Assembly: GCA_963617205.1 (NCBI GenBank)
Contig: CAVEOA010000037.1
Location: 1-18,118 of the forward strand
DNA: 18,118 nucleotides
Origin: UBA11524 sp963617205
GTDB lineage: Bacteria > Bacillota > Clostridia > Christensenellales > Aristaeellaceae
Reading direction: 5' to 3'
Part shown: piece by piece, positions 7,220 to 14,429 of the stretch
Layout of the letters: every line of letters starts with the position of its first letter
How positions within the stretch are numbered: the stretch's first letter is position 1
Program-made: the position numbers and the translations under genes
The notes under the pieces: model-generated
What the model saw: only the letters and a program-made list of their open reading frames with translations
What the model was told of the DNA's origin: nothing
The model's database searches: none

Positions 7220-8473
7220 TCAGTTTTCGAAAATGGTTTCCATTTCCGCACACCATTCTTCGGCGGTCATATCGCCAGCGAGAACATCGTAGACGGTTTG
7301 ACCAATCAGCGCAGAATCGTCACCGCTCAGAGCTGTGTTGCCCCACAGCAGGAAGGATTCCGCGGAGGAGGTTTCCGCGACGATCTGTACGTTCACGGGA
7401 TTCAGCCCTTCGGCGCTGGAGAAATCCGCCTTCCAGGCAGGCAGACCCGCACCGGAAAGATAACCGTTGGTGGACTGATGCTCAGCGATAAACTGGCACA
7501 GCAGGAAAGCTTCCTCCGGATGTGCTGTCGTTGCGCTTACACAGAAGCCCTCGGCAGCGCCGCCCATCCACTGGTCGTCATAGCCCTTGCCAACAGCGGG
7601 GAATTTGACGGCAGCTACCTTCTGCTGCATCTCTTCGGAGAGGGAACCCGCAAACCACTGTCCATGCACGTACATGGGGATTTCGCCATTAAAGAAGGGA
7701 ACCTCCGATTCGTCACGAGTGAGCGCGATTGCATCTTCCGGGAAGGCACCGGCTTCGATCAGGTCGATAAAAGCCTGAATGGCTTCCTTCCAGTCGTCCG
7801 TCATGAAGGTAGCACCTTCGGTTTTGTAGTAGCAGGCTCGGCAAGCAGCATCGCCCACAAAGCGAAGAGCAATGATGTCAACATACATGTTGGTCGGCCA
7901 CTGATCCTTACCGCCGACGGCCATAGGGGTAACACCGGCGGCACGGAAGGTCTTCACGGCATCCATGAGCTCATCCCATGTTTCAGGAATTTTCACATTG
8001 TATTTTTCAAACAGCTCGGTATTGCAGTAGAGAAGCGAGCAAGCCTTGGTGTAAGGAAGCTGATAGATGTGACCATCGAACGTCATATCAGTCAGGGTGC
8101 CGCCCTCGATGCGAGACAGAATATCCTCTGTGAGGAAATCGTCCAGCGGCAGGACAGCGCCTTTGTCAATGATTCCCTTCAAAACGCCGCCGGCATTCCA
8201 GTAAAAAACATCGGGCATGCTCTGCGATTCGGCAAGAATCTCACCCTTGTCCTTCCACGCATTTGCCTCATTCCAGTCGACTTCAACGGTAATCCACGGA
8301 TAGGCTTCGCTAAATTCTTCCAGGGTCTTGAGGAATGGAGCGTGATTGGCTTCAGACTCGGAAGACCAAATGGAGCCGAGCGTCAGGGTGACAGGCTCAT
8401 GCTCCTCTGCAACGGCAACGGCGAGACCAAGAACCATGGTGAGAGACAACATCAGAGCAAGCAGTTTTTTCAT
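7220..8473 (-). CDS. Sugar-binding protein of the ABC transporter (family 1 extracellular SBP)
   Basis: A 417-residue extracellular solute-binding protein that should capture the sugar for the two downstream permeases. The N-terminus MKKLLALMLSLTMVLGLAVAVA is a Sec signal with an AVA cleavage site before EE (after residue 22). It has no lipobox cysteine, so lipid anchoring is not predicted from the sequence; this is odd for a monoderm importer. The mature part has typical SBP_bac_1 features: LGSIWSSESEANHAPFLKTL at the start, MPDVFYWNAGG, YQLPYTKACSLLYCNTELFEKY, IPETWDELMDAVKTF, and a long helical C-terminal half. ATG at 8473 follows AGGAGG with good spacing; an upstream in-frame start at 8506 lacks one and would bury the signal. 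Confidence 0.9.
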   Translation of the reverse strand: MKKLLALMLSLTMVLGLAVAVAEEHEPVTLTLGSIWSSESEANHAPFLKTLEEFSEAYPWITVEVDWNEANAWKDKGEILAESQSMPDVFYWNAGGVLKGIIDKGAVLPLDDFLTEDILSRIEGGTLTDMTFDGHIYQLPYTKACSLLYCNTELFEKYNVKIPETWDELMDAVKTFRAAGVTPMAVGGKDQWPTNMYVDIIALRFVGDAACRACYYKTEGATFMTDDWKEAIQAFIDLIEAGAFPEDAIALTRDESEVPFFNGEIPMYVHGQWFAGSLSEEMQQKVAAVKFPAVGKGYDDQWMGGAAEGFCVSATTAHPEEAFLLCQFIAEHQSTNGYLSGAGLPAWKADFSSAEGLNPVNVQIVAETSSAESFLLWGNTALSGDDSALIGQTVYDVLAGDMTAEEWCAEMETIFEN

Positions 8474-8490
8474 AGAAGTATCCTCCTTTT

Positions 8491-8515
8491 GATTGAAGAC
8501 TGTCAAGCTTCAATC
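8491..8515 (-). promoter_or_regulatory. Inverted repeat in the leader of the binding-protein gene
   Basis: GATTGAAG and CTTCAATC form a perfect 8-base inverted repeat with a 9-base spacer. It lies between the predicted transcription start and the AGGAGG ribosome site, only about 5 bases from the latter. It could be a regulator operator or an RNA hairpin that affects translation or transcript stability. The repeat is seen directly; the role is inferred. Confidence 0.5.
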
Positions 8516-8527
8516 TCTTCTGATGCT

Positions 8528-8556
8528 ATTATATCAGCATTTAGTTATGAATGCAA
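8528..8556 (-). promoter_or_regulatory. Sigma-A-type promoter of the sugar ABC transporter operon
   Basis: On the - strand TTGCAT (8551-8556), a 17-base spacer and a perfect TATAAT (8528-8533). The -35 box is weak (3 of 6), which fits a promoter that needs an activator. The -10 box with the nine bases after it (TATAATAGCATCAGA) is identical to the same part of the GH127 promoter. Confidence 0.7.
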
Positions 8557-8751
8557 TACTATTAGGGAAAATATTTTGCCAAATAAGCTAAATGCAAATC
8601 AATAATGAATAAACTATCATTTGCTTGCAAACGGTTGCGTATCACGCGCATAGAGCACCACCGTATCAGAAAAAACACCACCCTTGTACAAGCAGCTGAC
8701 AGAGCAGCACCTTGCCGGTCGTTGACTGCATCACTCGATACTTCGGTACAG

Positions 8752-8889
8752 TCATCTTGTATGATGCGGTATTTCGGTTTCTGCGTGAGCTTCGGCGATT
8801 TCTGCCAAGATTTTGCCGGCATCCTTCAGCACTTCCAAATCGTCAGCCGGCAGGTAAATGTCCACTCCTCCATGGTCATGGGCATATGA
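8752..8889 (-). pseudogene. Possible coding remnant between transporter promoter and esterase terminator
   Basis: The 507-base gap between the transporter and the esterase gene holds the transporter promoter (8528-8556), the esterase terminator (8905-8940) and, between them, about 300 bases without a clear gene. One - frame there reads SPPSYAHDHGGVDIYLPADD and continues LEVLKDAGKILAEIAEAHAE to a TGA at 8752-8754. The peptide has the composition of a real protein end (amphipathic helix, no low-complexity sequence), but no ATG start and no ribosome site are found in frame. It may be the 3' end of a lost gene or chance. I do not recognise a family. Confidence 0.2.
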
Positions 8890-8904
8890 CGGCGGGGATA
8901 TTAC

Positions 8905-8940
8905 AAAACAGACTGTTGCCGACTTGTGCAACAGCCTGTT
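8905..8940 (-). terminator. Terminator of the secreted esterase gene
   Basis: Downstream of the esterase stop on the - strand, AACAG-G-CTGTTGC pairs with GCAACAG-T-CTGTT over an 8-base loop (12 pairs, one mismatch), and TTTT follows. This is a Rho-independent terminator and separates the esterase from the transporter operon. Confidence 0.8.
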
Positions 8941-8980
8941 TGTTATGAAAGATTAGATATCCTTGTAAGAACAGGAGGAT

Positions 8981-11947
8981 TTACAGGGCAGCGTTCAGAG
9001 CAACGGGTTCGCCAATCATGTTGCCTTCCGCATCCACCGAACGGAAAACGAAGCAGGTGATTTCGTCGCCCTTCTGTGCAGGACTTGCAAAGGAGACATG
9101 CACAGAGCAGCAATCCTCTGCCCATTGGAAGGTGACGTCCGATTCATGATTGATGGCAACGGCAAAGTCCTTGGTGCTGACAGGGGCAGAAAAAGCGATG
9201 GTCAGCCCATTTTCATTCGCTGCTGTCAACGTGATTTGAGTGGAATAGGCGCAATCAGTCTTTTCAGACAGGACGGGACGAATATCATCCAGCGCCTTGA
9301 GCACGCCCTGCTCATCATAATCGCTTCGCCAGCAGCCCAGCATCGGCCAACGGGTTTCACCGGCAGGCAGACCGCTCTTGGGCGTGTTCTGCAGCAGATC
9401 AGGCTGCCAGACAGGCGTCTGTGCGGTGAGCGTTGTGTAGGTGGGCTTGAAGCGTTGACGGCCAGCGGAGGGTTCGTACTTTTCCAGCTCCACATCCATG
9501 GAGATGACAAAGCCCTGAAGCGCTTCAATCTTGGCATTGCGCAGGCTGAAGACGATTTTGTCGCCCATCGGAACCGCAGCGCCCATCGTATCCGCGTAGA
9601 GCGTCAACGTTGCGCCGTAGGGCTGCAGATAGCCGCTCTGCGGCACGGTTTCGCCGTTTTCAAGCGTGATCTTGTTGTCGTAATCATACAAGTCAGTCGG
9701 GACAGATTCGCCGTTCAGGTACAGCTTCGGCGCGTCAGTCTGACTGTTGTAATTGACAAGCGGCGTGGTGAAGCAGATGCCTGTGCCGACATCGTGTCCC
9801 AGCGCGCTGTTGTCCGAAAGGGAGTGGCGAAGCGCATCGTTAAGCGTAAAGCCGCAGATTTCGATGGTCTTCTCGTCCTTGTTGCCAATGGCCGTGGCGG
9901 CGTACTGACCGGCCTTTGCCTGCTCGGCGGTCAGCGAGATGGTTGCCACACCGTCCACTGCCTCGGCCTCCAAACGGGTCTCCCCGTCGGTAAGCAACAG
10001 CGAAACCTTCTGCGCGTCCGTGTGGAAAGCAAATGTCATGGCGACGCCTTCTGTCACGCTGTTGGATTCTGTCCACAGGGTGTGCTTGTCCGGGCGCGAC
10101 CAATTCATGTACACGCTGGGGATATAATAGGGATTGCGCGTCATTTCCGCAACGCTGGAGAATTCCTTTTCAGGCAGGATGGTGCCGCTGCCGTCAGCAG
10201 CTGTAAGATGATCAACAGAGCTGGTCAGCGTGTCGTGGAACTTGCGTATAATCTTTTCCTCGCCGTAGAACGCATGATCCATGATGGCAATCAGGTCAGG
10301 CAGATCGCGATCCTGATTGGCATGTGCCTGATCGCGGACAATGTAGGCGATGTTGTCACCCTGACCGAGGTATTCAAAGATTTCCTTGGCAGCCATCGTG
10401 TTCAGCACAGTGGCAGGAGAGGACAACCATGCATCCTGTGCTTCGCCTGTCCAGACGATGAAGTAGCGATCCTCGTCGGCACTGGCAAACAGACCAGCCA
10501 GCTCGTGCAGATCAAAGGGCGTGTTATCCGCAAGATCAGGGCGCACCGTGAAAATCTGCGCACGGTCGCCGAACCACTGATCCTCGCTGGTGTTCTGCAC
10601 AGCACGCTGCACGCTTTCATTCAAACCGTACGCATAGTCATGCACCACCGTACCGCCTGCGCCATTCGTAACAGGAGGATTATAGCTGAAAAGCTGTCCT
10701 TCGGTCGAATAGCGGAAGCCTGTCAGGCCACCACCGCCAGGATCGCTCGGGCAAATGATGTCAAAGCGTGTGTCACCGTTGTCGCCTGTATCGAAAATAC
10801 CTGTGATGATGGCACGCTTGCCATTGTGAGAGCAACCCGTTACGGCCGAGCTATACGTATCGATGTCCGGCAGCGTCACATCGCTGATTTGCGCTTTTTC
10901 CTCGTCAGACAGCTTCTTGTAGTTTTCCAGTGCGTCCAGAGCACGGCTGGCTGCCCAACCGGAGTGCATCAGGTCACCGCTGTCTACCGCGTACTCATTC
11001 TCGATTACATTGTCATTGGGAACAATAGGATTCTGCGGCGGATAAAGCATTTCATAAACGCTCAGTTCGCCATTGTCGGGGTTGGCGGTCGCGTTGACGC
11101 TGATGTAAGCGTAACCGTTATTGTTGAGGGTAAGCTGCTGCTCCTCGCTCAGGCTGCCGATTGTAACCAACAGCGGATAACCGTCGGCATTGCGGCTTGC
11201 TTTTTCATCACGCAGCACGCCATCAACAACGGGCGCTTCCATCGGATAGCGAATGTCGAAGGAAAATTCAACGCCCTCCTGTGCCGCTTCGGAGCGGTAA
11301 GCTTCGTTATCAGGATTGGTGTCCTTGATGCGGATGGTTACGGTGCGCGTAGGCAGTTCAATCTTTTCGACGGCGTCTGTATGATCAGCCCATGTATCGC
11401 CCTCCATCCACGGTTTGAGCGTATCAGCCATGACGAAGGTCTCGCCCGTGTGAACATAATCATCATTCAGTTTGGACACGGAATAGTACTTGCCCATGCC
11501 CCATACAGAAAAGTCCAGTTCGGTAACTTCCGCCGCACCATCGGGCAGCTTAGGCGCTTCGGTGTAGCCGAAGTAGAAAAGCTCGCCCTGCATGATTCCG
11601 TCTGCCCATTCGAGCTGGTAATTCCGCTCGATCGAGACAATCTGCGTATCCTCCTTGAGCGGATCCATGCGGCTGCCGTAAAGATAATACTGTAGCATGT
11701 CCTTCAATTCAGCCGCACGCGCTGACCATTCCTCAGGGGAATCAACCGTGCCGTTGCCATTCGGATCGGCAGAGGCATCAAAGAACTGGAAGGGATCAGG
11801 AAGGCTGAAATTATCAGCCAGCTGCTCCAGCTCAGAGGGATAAGGGAAGTAAGCTCGCGGCGCCTCGGTGTTTTCTGCCACGGCGGGGATAGCGCTTGCC
11901 GCTATCAGCAGTGCCATCAGCAGACAAAGTACACGAAACTGTTTCAT
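8981..11947 (-). CDS. Large secreted CE15-like glucuronoyl esterase (alpha/beta hydrolase)
   Basis: An exported 988-residue protein. A Sec signal (MKQFRVLCLLMALLIAASAIPAVA, cut before ENTE) is followed by an alpha/beta-hydrolase region to about residue 575 that resembles carbohydrate esterase family 15, whose members cut the ester between glucuronic acid of xylan and lignin alcohols. Matching elements: GWAASRALDALE (330-341), the nucleophile elbow VTGCSHNGK (Ser373), DIICPSDPGGGG (397-407), WTGEAQDAWLS (499-509), and RDQAHANQD with His542 as likely triad histidine. Two key positions differ from typical CE15: His374 replaces the Arg after the nucleophile, and Asp402 is at the usual Glu position. 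The last ~410 residues are mostly unassigned and beta-rich looking, perhaps binding or adhesion modules. ATG at 11947 follows AGGAGG; the open frame upstream lacks a ribosome site. Another polysaccharide esterase activity remains possible. Confidence 0.7.
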   Translation of the reverse strand: MKQFRVLCLLMALLIAASAIPAVAENTEAPRAYFPYPSELEQLADNFSLPDPFQFFDASADPNGNGTVDSPEEWSARAAELKDMLQYYLYGSRMDPLKEDTQIVSIERNYQLEWADGIMQGELFYFGYTEAPKLPDGAAEVTELDFSVWGMGKYYSVSKLNDDYVHTGETFVMADTLKPWMEGDTWADHTDAVEKIELPTRTVTIRIKDTNPDNEAYRSEAAQEGVEFSFDIRYPMEAPVVDGVLRDEKASRNADGYPLLVTIGSLSEEQQLTLNNNGYAYISVNATANPDNGELSVYEMLYPPQNPIVPNDNVIENEYAVDSGDLMHSGWAASRALDALENYKKLSDEEKAQISDVTLPDIDTYSSAVTGCSHNGKRAIITGIFDTGDNGDTRFDIICPSDPGGGGLTGFRYSTEGQLFSYNPPVTNGAGGTVVHDYAYGLNESVQRAVQNTSEDQWFGDRAQIFTVRPDLADNTPFDLHELAGLFASADEDRYFIVWTGEAQDAWLSSPATVLNTMAAKEIFEYLGQGDNIAYIVRDQAHANQDRDLPDLIAIMDHAFYGEEKIIRKFHDTLTSSVDHLTAADGSGTILPEKEFSSVAEMTRNPYYIPSVYMNWSRPDKHTLWTESNSVTEGVAMTFAFHTDAQKVSLLLTDGETRLEAEAVDGVATISLTAEQAKAGQYAATAIGNKDEKTIEICGFTLNDALRHSLSDNSALGHDVGTGICFTTPLVNYNSQTDAPKLYLNGESVPTDLYDYDNKITLENGETVPQSGYLQPYGATLTLYADTMGAAVPMGDKIVFSLRNAKIEALQGFVISMDVELEKYEPSAGRQRFKPTYTTLTAQTPVWQPDLLQNTPKSGLPAGETRWPMLGCWRSDYDEQGVLKALDDIRPVLSEKTDCAYSTQITLTAANENGLTIAFSAPVSTKDFAVAINHESDVTFQWAEDCCSVHVSFASPAQKGDEITCFVFRSVDAEGNMIGEPVALNAAL

Positions 11948-11988
11948 GGTACATCCTCCTATGTTTGATTCTATGGGGAACAAACGCT

Positions 11989-12027
11989 GCGTGCCGTCGG
12001 ACAGACGCTCAAAGATGTCCGGCACGC
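11989..12027 (-). promoter_or_regulatory. Strong leader hairpin upstream of the esterase gene
   Basis: GCGTGCCGTCGGACA (11989-12003) and TGTCCGGCACGC (12016-12027) form a 12-pair stem with a 3-base bulge and a 12-base loop. It lies between the predicted start of transcription and the esterase ribosome site. No T run follows, so it is not an obvious terminator; it could be an operator or an RNA structure. Confidence 0.5.
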
Positions 12028-12037
12028 TTATGTCTGT

Positions 12038-12067
12038 AGTATACAGGCAGCGGTTGCAAAAAGACAA
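12038..12067 (-). promoter_or_regulatory. Probable promoter of the esterase gene
   Basis: On the - strand TTGTCT (12062-12067), an 18-base spacer and TATACT (12038-12043). Both boxes are near consensus but the spacing is one base long. The 5' leader would be about 85 bases and contains the hairpin above. Confidence 0.5.
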
Positions 12068-12147
12068 TATAGATCGTGCACATAACTATGCAAATCCTGC
12101 AATGTGCATGGCAACATTTGACTGAATATATGCCGTATTAGACAAAG

Positions 12148-12179
12148 AAAAAGGATGTGCGCCTTAAATAACGCACATC
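12148..12179 (-). terminator. Terminator of the AraC-family regulator gene
   Basis: Read on the - strand, GATGTGCG pairs with CGCACATC across a 10-base loop and is followed by CTTTTTC. It lies 27 bases after the regulator stop, so the regulator and the esterase are separate transcription units. Confidence 0.75.
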
Positions 12180-12205
12180 ATGCAGATTATGTACCCTAAC
12201 CGTGC

Positions 12206-13093
12206 TTATTTTCGATCGTGCGACATCAACTGCTGAAATGCCCTTGGCGATAGACCTGTAAGCTTCTTGAACGTGCGCAAAAAGCTGGAATAGTCGCCAA
12301 AGCCACATTGGAAGGCTGCTTCGGCAGGATGAATTCCTGCTGCCAGAAGCTCCTTTGCATGGGTGACGCGGCAGAAAAGAATATAATCGTATACGCTGCT
12401 GTTCGTGCAGCGCGAAAATGCATGCGAAAGCGTTGAACGGCTGACATTGAAGCGTGTTGCAAGCAGCTCAAGGCTTAGCGGCTCGGCATAGTTCTCTTGA
12501 ATGTAGGCAAGCACCTGACGAACCGTATCATTTACGGGCTGCGCGGCCAATGCGTTTTGACCATCGCCGATCACCTGACAGACATCAAGCAGAAGCTTAA
12601 TCATATTGGCATAGTCCTGCAGCTTCGTCTGTGGCGAGAAATCATCTGTATTTTTCGCGATTGTCTGAAGAATCAGGATGCAGTGCTGAAGCACATCCGC
12701 CTTCACATGAAACTGATAATGCCCGTTGCTGGACGGTGCAAGCAGCTGACGTTCAAAATCCATCAGCCCACAGCCCAGTGTGCGAAGCAGTTCGGGCGTT
12801 ATGTAAAGCACCGCACGCTCGTAGTCGCGCAGCACCTCCTTCTGGATGATGCCATGCAGCTGAAAGGGCGGAAAAATCATCAGGCAACCCGGTTCAAGCG
12901 TATAAATATGACCGTTCACATACAGCGTGTGTCCGCCATGCAGGTGAAAATAGATTTCGTAAAAATTGTGATTATGAATTTCGGACAGCCATATGACGGG
13001 CGATAGCGTGTAGAAGGCCTCATAATCCTGCCGCTTGTGTCCCATTGTACTGTTGATAACCAGCTTTTCCTCTGGAACGGGCAAAAAATCCAT
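12206..13093 (-). CDS. AraC-family transcriptional regulator with N-terminal cupin sensor
   Basis: A 295-residue regulator. The first ~110 residues form an AraC-type cupin (HNHNFYEIYFHLHGGHTLYV, then YTLEPGCLMIFPPFQLHG) expected to bind a sugar-related ligand. A helical linker follows. The C-terminal ~100 residues hold the two helix-turn-helix motifs: VRQVLAYIQENYAEPLSLEL with LATRFNVSRSTLSHAFSR as the first, and the signature from AEAAFQCGFGDYSSFLRTFK to KLTGLSPRAFQQ as the second. ATG at 13093 follows AGGAGG at 8 bases. It lies among GH127, esterase and transporter genes and is the best candidate for controlling them; which promoters it binds is inference. Confidence 0.9.
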   Translation of the reverse strand: MDFLPVPEEKLVINSTMGHKRQDYEAFYTLSPVIWLSEIHNHNFYEIYFHLHGGHTLYVNGHIYTLEPGCLMIFPPFQLHGIIQKEVLRDYERAVLYITPELLRTLGCGLMDFERQLLAPSSNGHYQFHVKADVLQHCILILQTIAKNTDDFSPQTKLQDYANMIKLLLDVCQVIGDGQNALAAQPVNDTVRQVLAYIQENYAEPLSLELLATRFNVSRSTLSHAFSRCTNSSVYDYILFCRVTHAKELLAAGIHPAEAAFQCGFGDYSSFLRTFKKLTGLSPRAFQQLMSHDRK

Positions 13094-13159
13094 CAGGCGT
13101 TCCTCCTGTTACGGCCTTGGCAGATGATGTTAAGCGGAAGCTGGTTTTTCTGAGCTGAA

Positions 13160-13199
13160 CAGCCAATACCTCCGGAACATTATAGGAAAATGCTGGCTG
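13160..13199 (-). promoter_or_regulatory. -10 box of the AraC-family gene flanked by an inverted repeat
   Basis: In the 107 bases between the Tim44-like gene and the regulator gene, a perfect TATAAT lies at 13179-13184 on the - strand with no good -35 box. It is flanked by CAGCCA (13160-13165) and TGGCTG (13194-13199). Such an arrangement fits an activator-dependent or self-regulated promoter. The motifs are seen; the role is inferred. Confidence 0.35.
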
Positions 13200-13200
13200 C

Positions 13201-14067
13201 TCAGTGCTTCACGGTTTTTCTGGAAATGCCCTTGATGGACGAAATCACCCAGTCGTAGCCGGAGTTTTCGATCACAGAACCGCAATACGGGCACTTGGCA
13301 AAACGATTGGCGTCCACCGCCGCGCCGCAGTTGGGGCAGTTGATCGAGCGCTTCGCATTGATCTGCTCGCTGCGTTCCAGCGTCCACTCGTAGTGCATAT
13401 AGATTTCATCCTTGCGGCTGCCGCGAATCACCTTGCCATCCTTGTCGGTCAGATAATTGACAAAGCGGGTGCGCAGGGAGACATACAGCCGGTCGGGCGT
13501 TTGACCGTCAGCTGAGGGAATGCAGCCAAGCAGGTTGACCTCCAGCACCGACATATGCTCCAAATGGCTGGTGATGCCCTTGTCGGTAAATTCACGCTTC
13601 AGCTGCGATGCCATCTGTGCATAGTAAGGGGCAGTCAAAAGCGGTTCGACAGGGGACAAATCGCCGTTTGCCCAAGCCTCCTGCAGGCGGATATACATAT
13701 TGGACAGACGACCGGTCAGTTCGCTCTCATTGAAATTGCTCAGAGCGCTGACAGGCTTCAATGTGGATTTATCCACGCCCTTGGCCCCCTTTGGACGGCT
13801 TTTCGTTTTTTCAGATCTGATGCTGATAATCACAATCACTGCGACCATGCCGAAGACAAGAATCACGCCTTCGATTCCCCAGTCGTCATCATCATAATAA
13901 TAGCTGCCGCTGCTGCCGTAATCCGAGCTGCTGTAGTCCGATCCGCCGTAATCGGAACCGCCGTAGTCGGAGCCGCCCGAAAAATCGCCGAAATCGGCAC
14001 GGCTCAAAGTGCATGCAGAGAAAAGAAGCATGAGGAGTACCGACAGACAAAGGAGACGTTTTTTCAT
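13201..14067 (-). CDS. Exported or membrane-anchored Tim44-like domain protein with zinc ribbon
   Basis: A 288-residue protein of unknown function. An N-terminal signal (MKKRLLCLSVLLMLLFSACTLSRA) contains FSAC, a poor lipobox, and SRA before DFG as an alternative Sec cleavage site. Then comes a low-complexity Gly/Ser/Asp/Tyr stretch with GGSDY repeats (31-45) and a run of Tyr and Asp (56-62), a membrane segment (about 66-83), a Tim44-like domain (about 105-235: ELTGRLSNMYIRLQEAWANG, YYAQMASQLKREF) and a C-terminal zinc ribbon with Cys244, Cys247, Cys259 and Cys262. The family is found in many Clostridia; its job is unclear. AAAGGAAG precedes the ATG at 14067. It is not obviously linked to sugar use and may be an unrelated gene within the region. 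Confidence 0.75.
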   Translation of the reverse strand: MKKRLLCLSVLLMLLFSACTLSRADFGDFSGGSDYGGSDYGGSDYSSSDYGSSGSYYYDDDDWGIEGVILVFGMVAVIVIISIRSEKTKSRPKGAKGVDKSTLKPVSALSNFNESELTGRLSNMYIRLQEAWANGDLSPVEPLLTAPYYAQMASQLKREFTDKGITSHLEHMSVLEVNLLGCIPSADGQTPDRLYVSLRTRFVNYLTDKDGKVIRGSRKDEIYMHYEWTLERSEQINAKRSINCPNCGAAVDANRFAKCPYCGSVIENSGYDWVISSIKGISRKTVKH

Positions 14068-14120
14068 GGCTGATCTTCCTTTAAATGATTTTTATTGGTC
14101 ATCCGCGGTTCAACTGCGTT

Positions 14121-14137
14121 AGGGCAATACCGCACAA
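14121..14137. repeat. Dispersed short repeat, copy B (core only)
   Basis: AGGGCAATACCGCACAA shares the core GGCAAYACCGCACAA with copy A (one difference in 15). The flanks are not shared, and the GTTGCC half of the inverted repeat is absent, so this may be a truncated copy or, less likely, chance. Confidence 0.4.
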
Positions 14138-14271
14138 AGGAGGTGGTACGAGGAATCGTGAATTTCAGGGCAGATGCAAAAGTCAGACCGGTGAAATAAA
14201 GCTTGATTTCGCCGCCGCAGAGGATGCAAAAGGCACATTCAGCGGCGCGCCCAAGGATGCGGTGTAGCTTT

Positions 14272-14300
14272 AGTATAAAGCAGCAGGAAGCAAAAGTCAA
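14272..14300 (-). promoter_or_regulatory. Strong sigma-A-type promoter upstream of the Tim44-like gene
   Basis: TTGACT (14295-14300), a 17-base spacer and TATACT (14272-14277) on the - strand, each matching consensus at five of six positions. The predicted start near 14265 gives an unusually long leader of about 200 bases before the Tim44-like ATG at 14067. Confidence 0.65.
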
Positions 14301-14377
14301 CCGAAAAAGAGTGCTCCTGCACAAATTGCAGCGGCCATGGATAATAGCAATTTCTGCACAGTATGCTGTGGAAATAA

Positions 14378-14414
14378 AAACTGCTCACCGTGAATCAATC
14401 ATGGTGAGCAGTTT
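14378..14414 (-). terminator. Terminator of the GH127 gene
   Basis: On the - strand AAACTGCTCACC pairs perfectly with GGTGAGCAGTTT. Three more pairs inside, separated by one non-canonical pair, leave a 5-base loop. TTTTTATTT overlaps the end of the stem. It lies 15 bases after the GH127 stop. Confidence 0.85.
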
Positions 14415-14429
14415 CTGAGTACAATTTGA

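Larger units (their letters stand above)
14068..14429. other. Intergenic region: promoter, long leader, repeat copy and terminator
   Basis: This 362-base gap has no convincing gene. It holds the GH127 terminator (14378-14414), a strong - strand promoter (14272-14300), and about 200 bases of leader before the Tim44-like gene. Inside the leader is one copy of the dispersed repeat (14121-14137). Short frames run through the leader on both strands, but none has both a start with a ribosome site and recognisable similarity. A structured leader RNA is possible but I do not recognise a known riboswitch. Confidence 0.5.

Noticed and set aside
7298..8605. 435-codon open frame on the + strand opposite the binding-protein gene
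   Set aside because: Shadow frame; the opposite strand encodes a signal peptide and complete binding protein with promoter and ribosome site.
8728..8775. Possible small RNA hairpin with a TTCG loop
   Set aside because: The stem around the TTCG is only three to four pairs and the outer GCATCA/TGATGC arms are too far apart to be convincing.
8605..8889. Possible 94-residue protein on the + strand in the esterase-transporter gap
   Set aside because: No ribosome site, cysteine- and serine-rich unlikely sequence, and no recognisable family.
9098..11695. 865-codon open frame on the + strand opposite the esterase gene
   Set aside because: It is a shadow of the G+C-rich esterase gene: the composition is odd (Arg, Ile, Val and His rich), no ribosome site or domain is seen, and the opposite strand has a signal peptide and esterase motifs.
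13918..13985. Short tandem repeats considered as a CRISPR or regulatory array
   Set aside because: They are in-frame codons for GGSDY-type repeats of the Tim44-like protein, with no spacers.
14085..14267. 60-codon + strand frame ending EIKLDFAAAEDAKGTFSGAP
   Set aside because: The last part looks protein-like, but there is no ribosome site, the first part is implausible, and it overlaps the leader of a strong - strand promoter.
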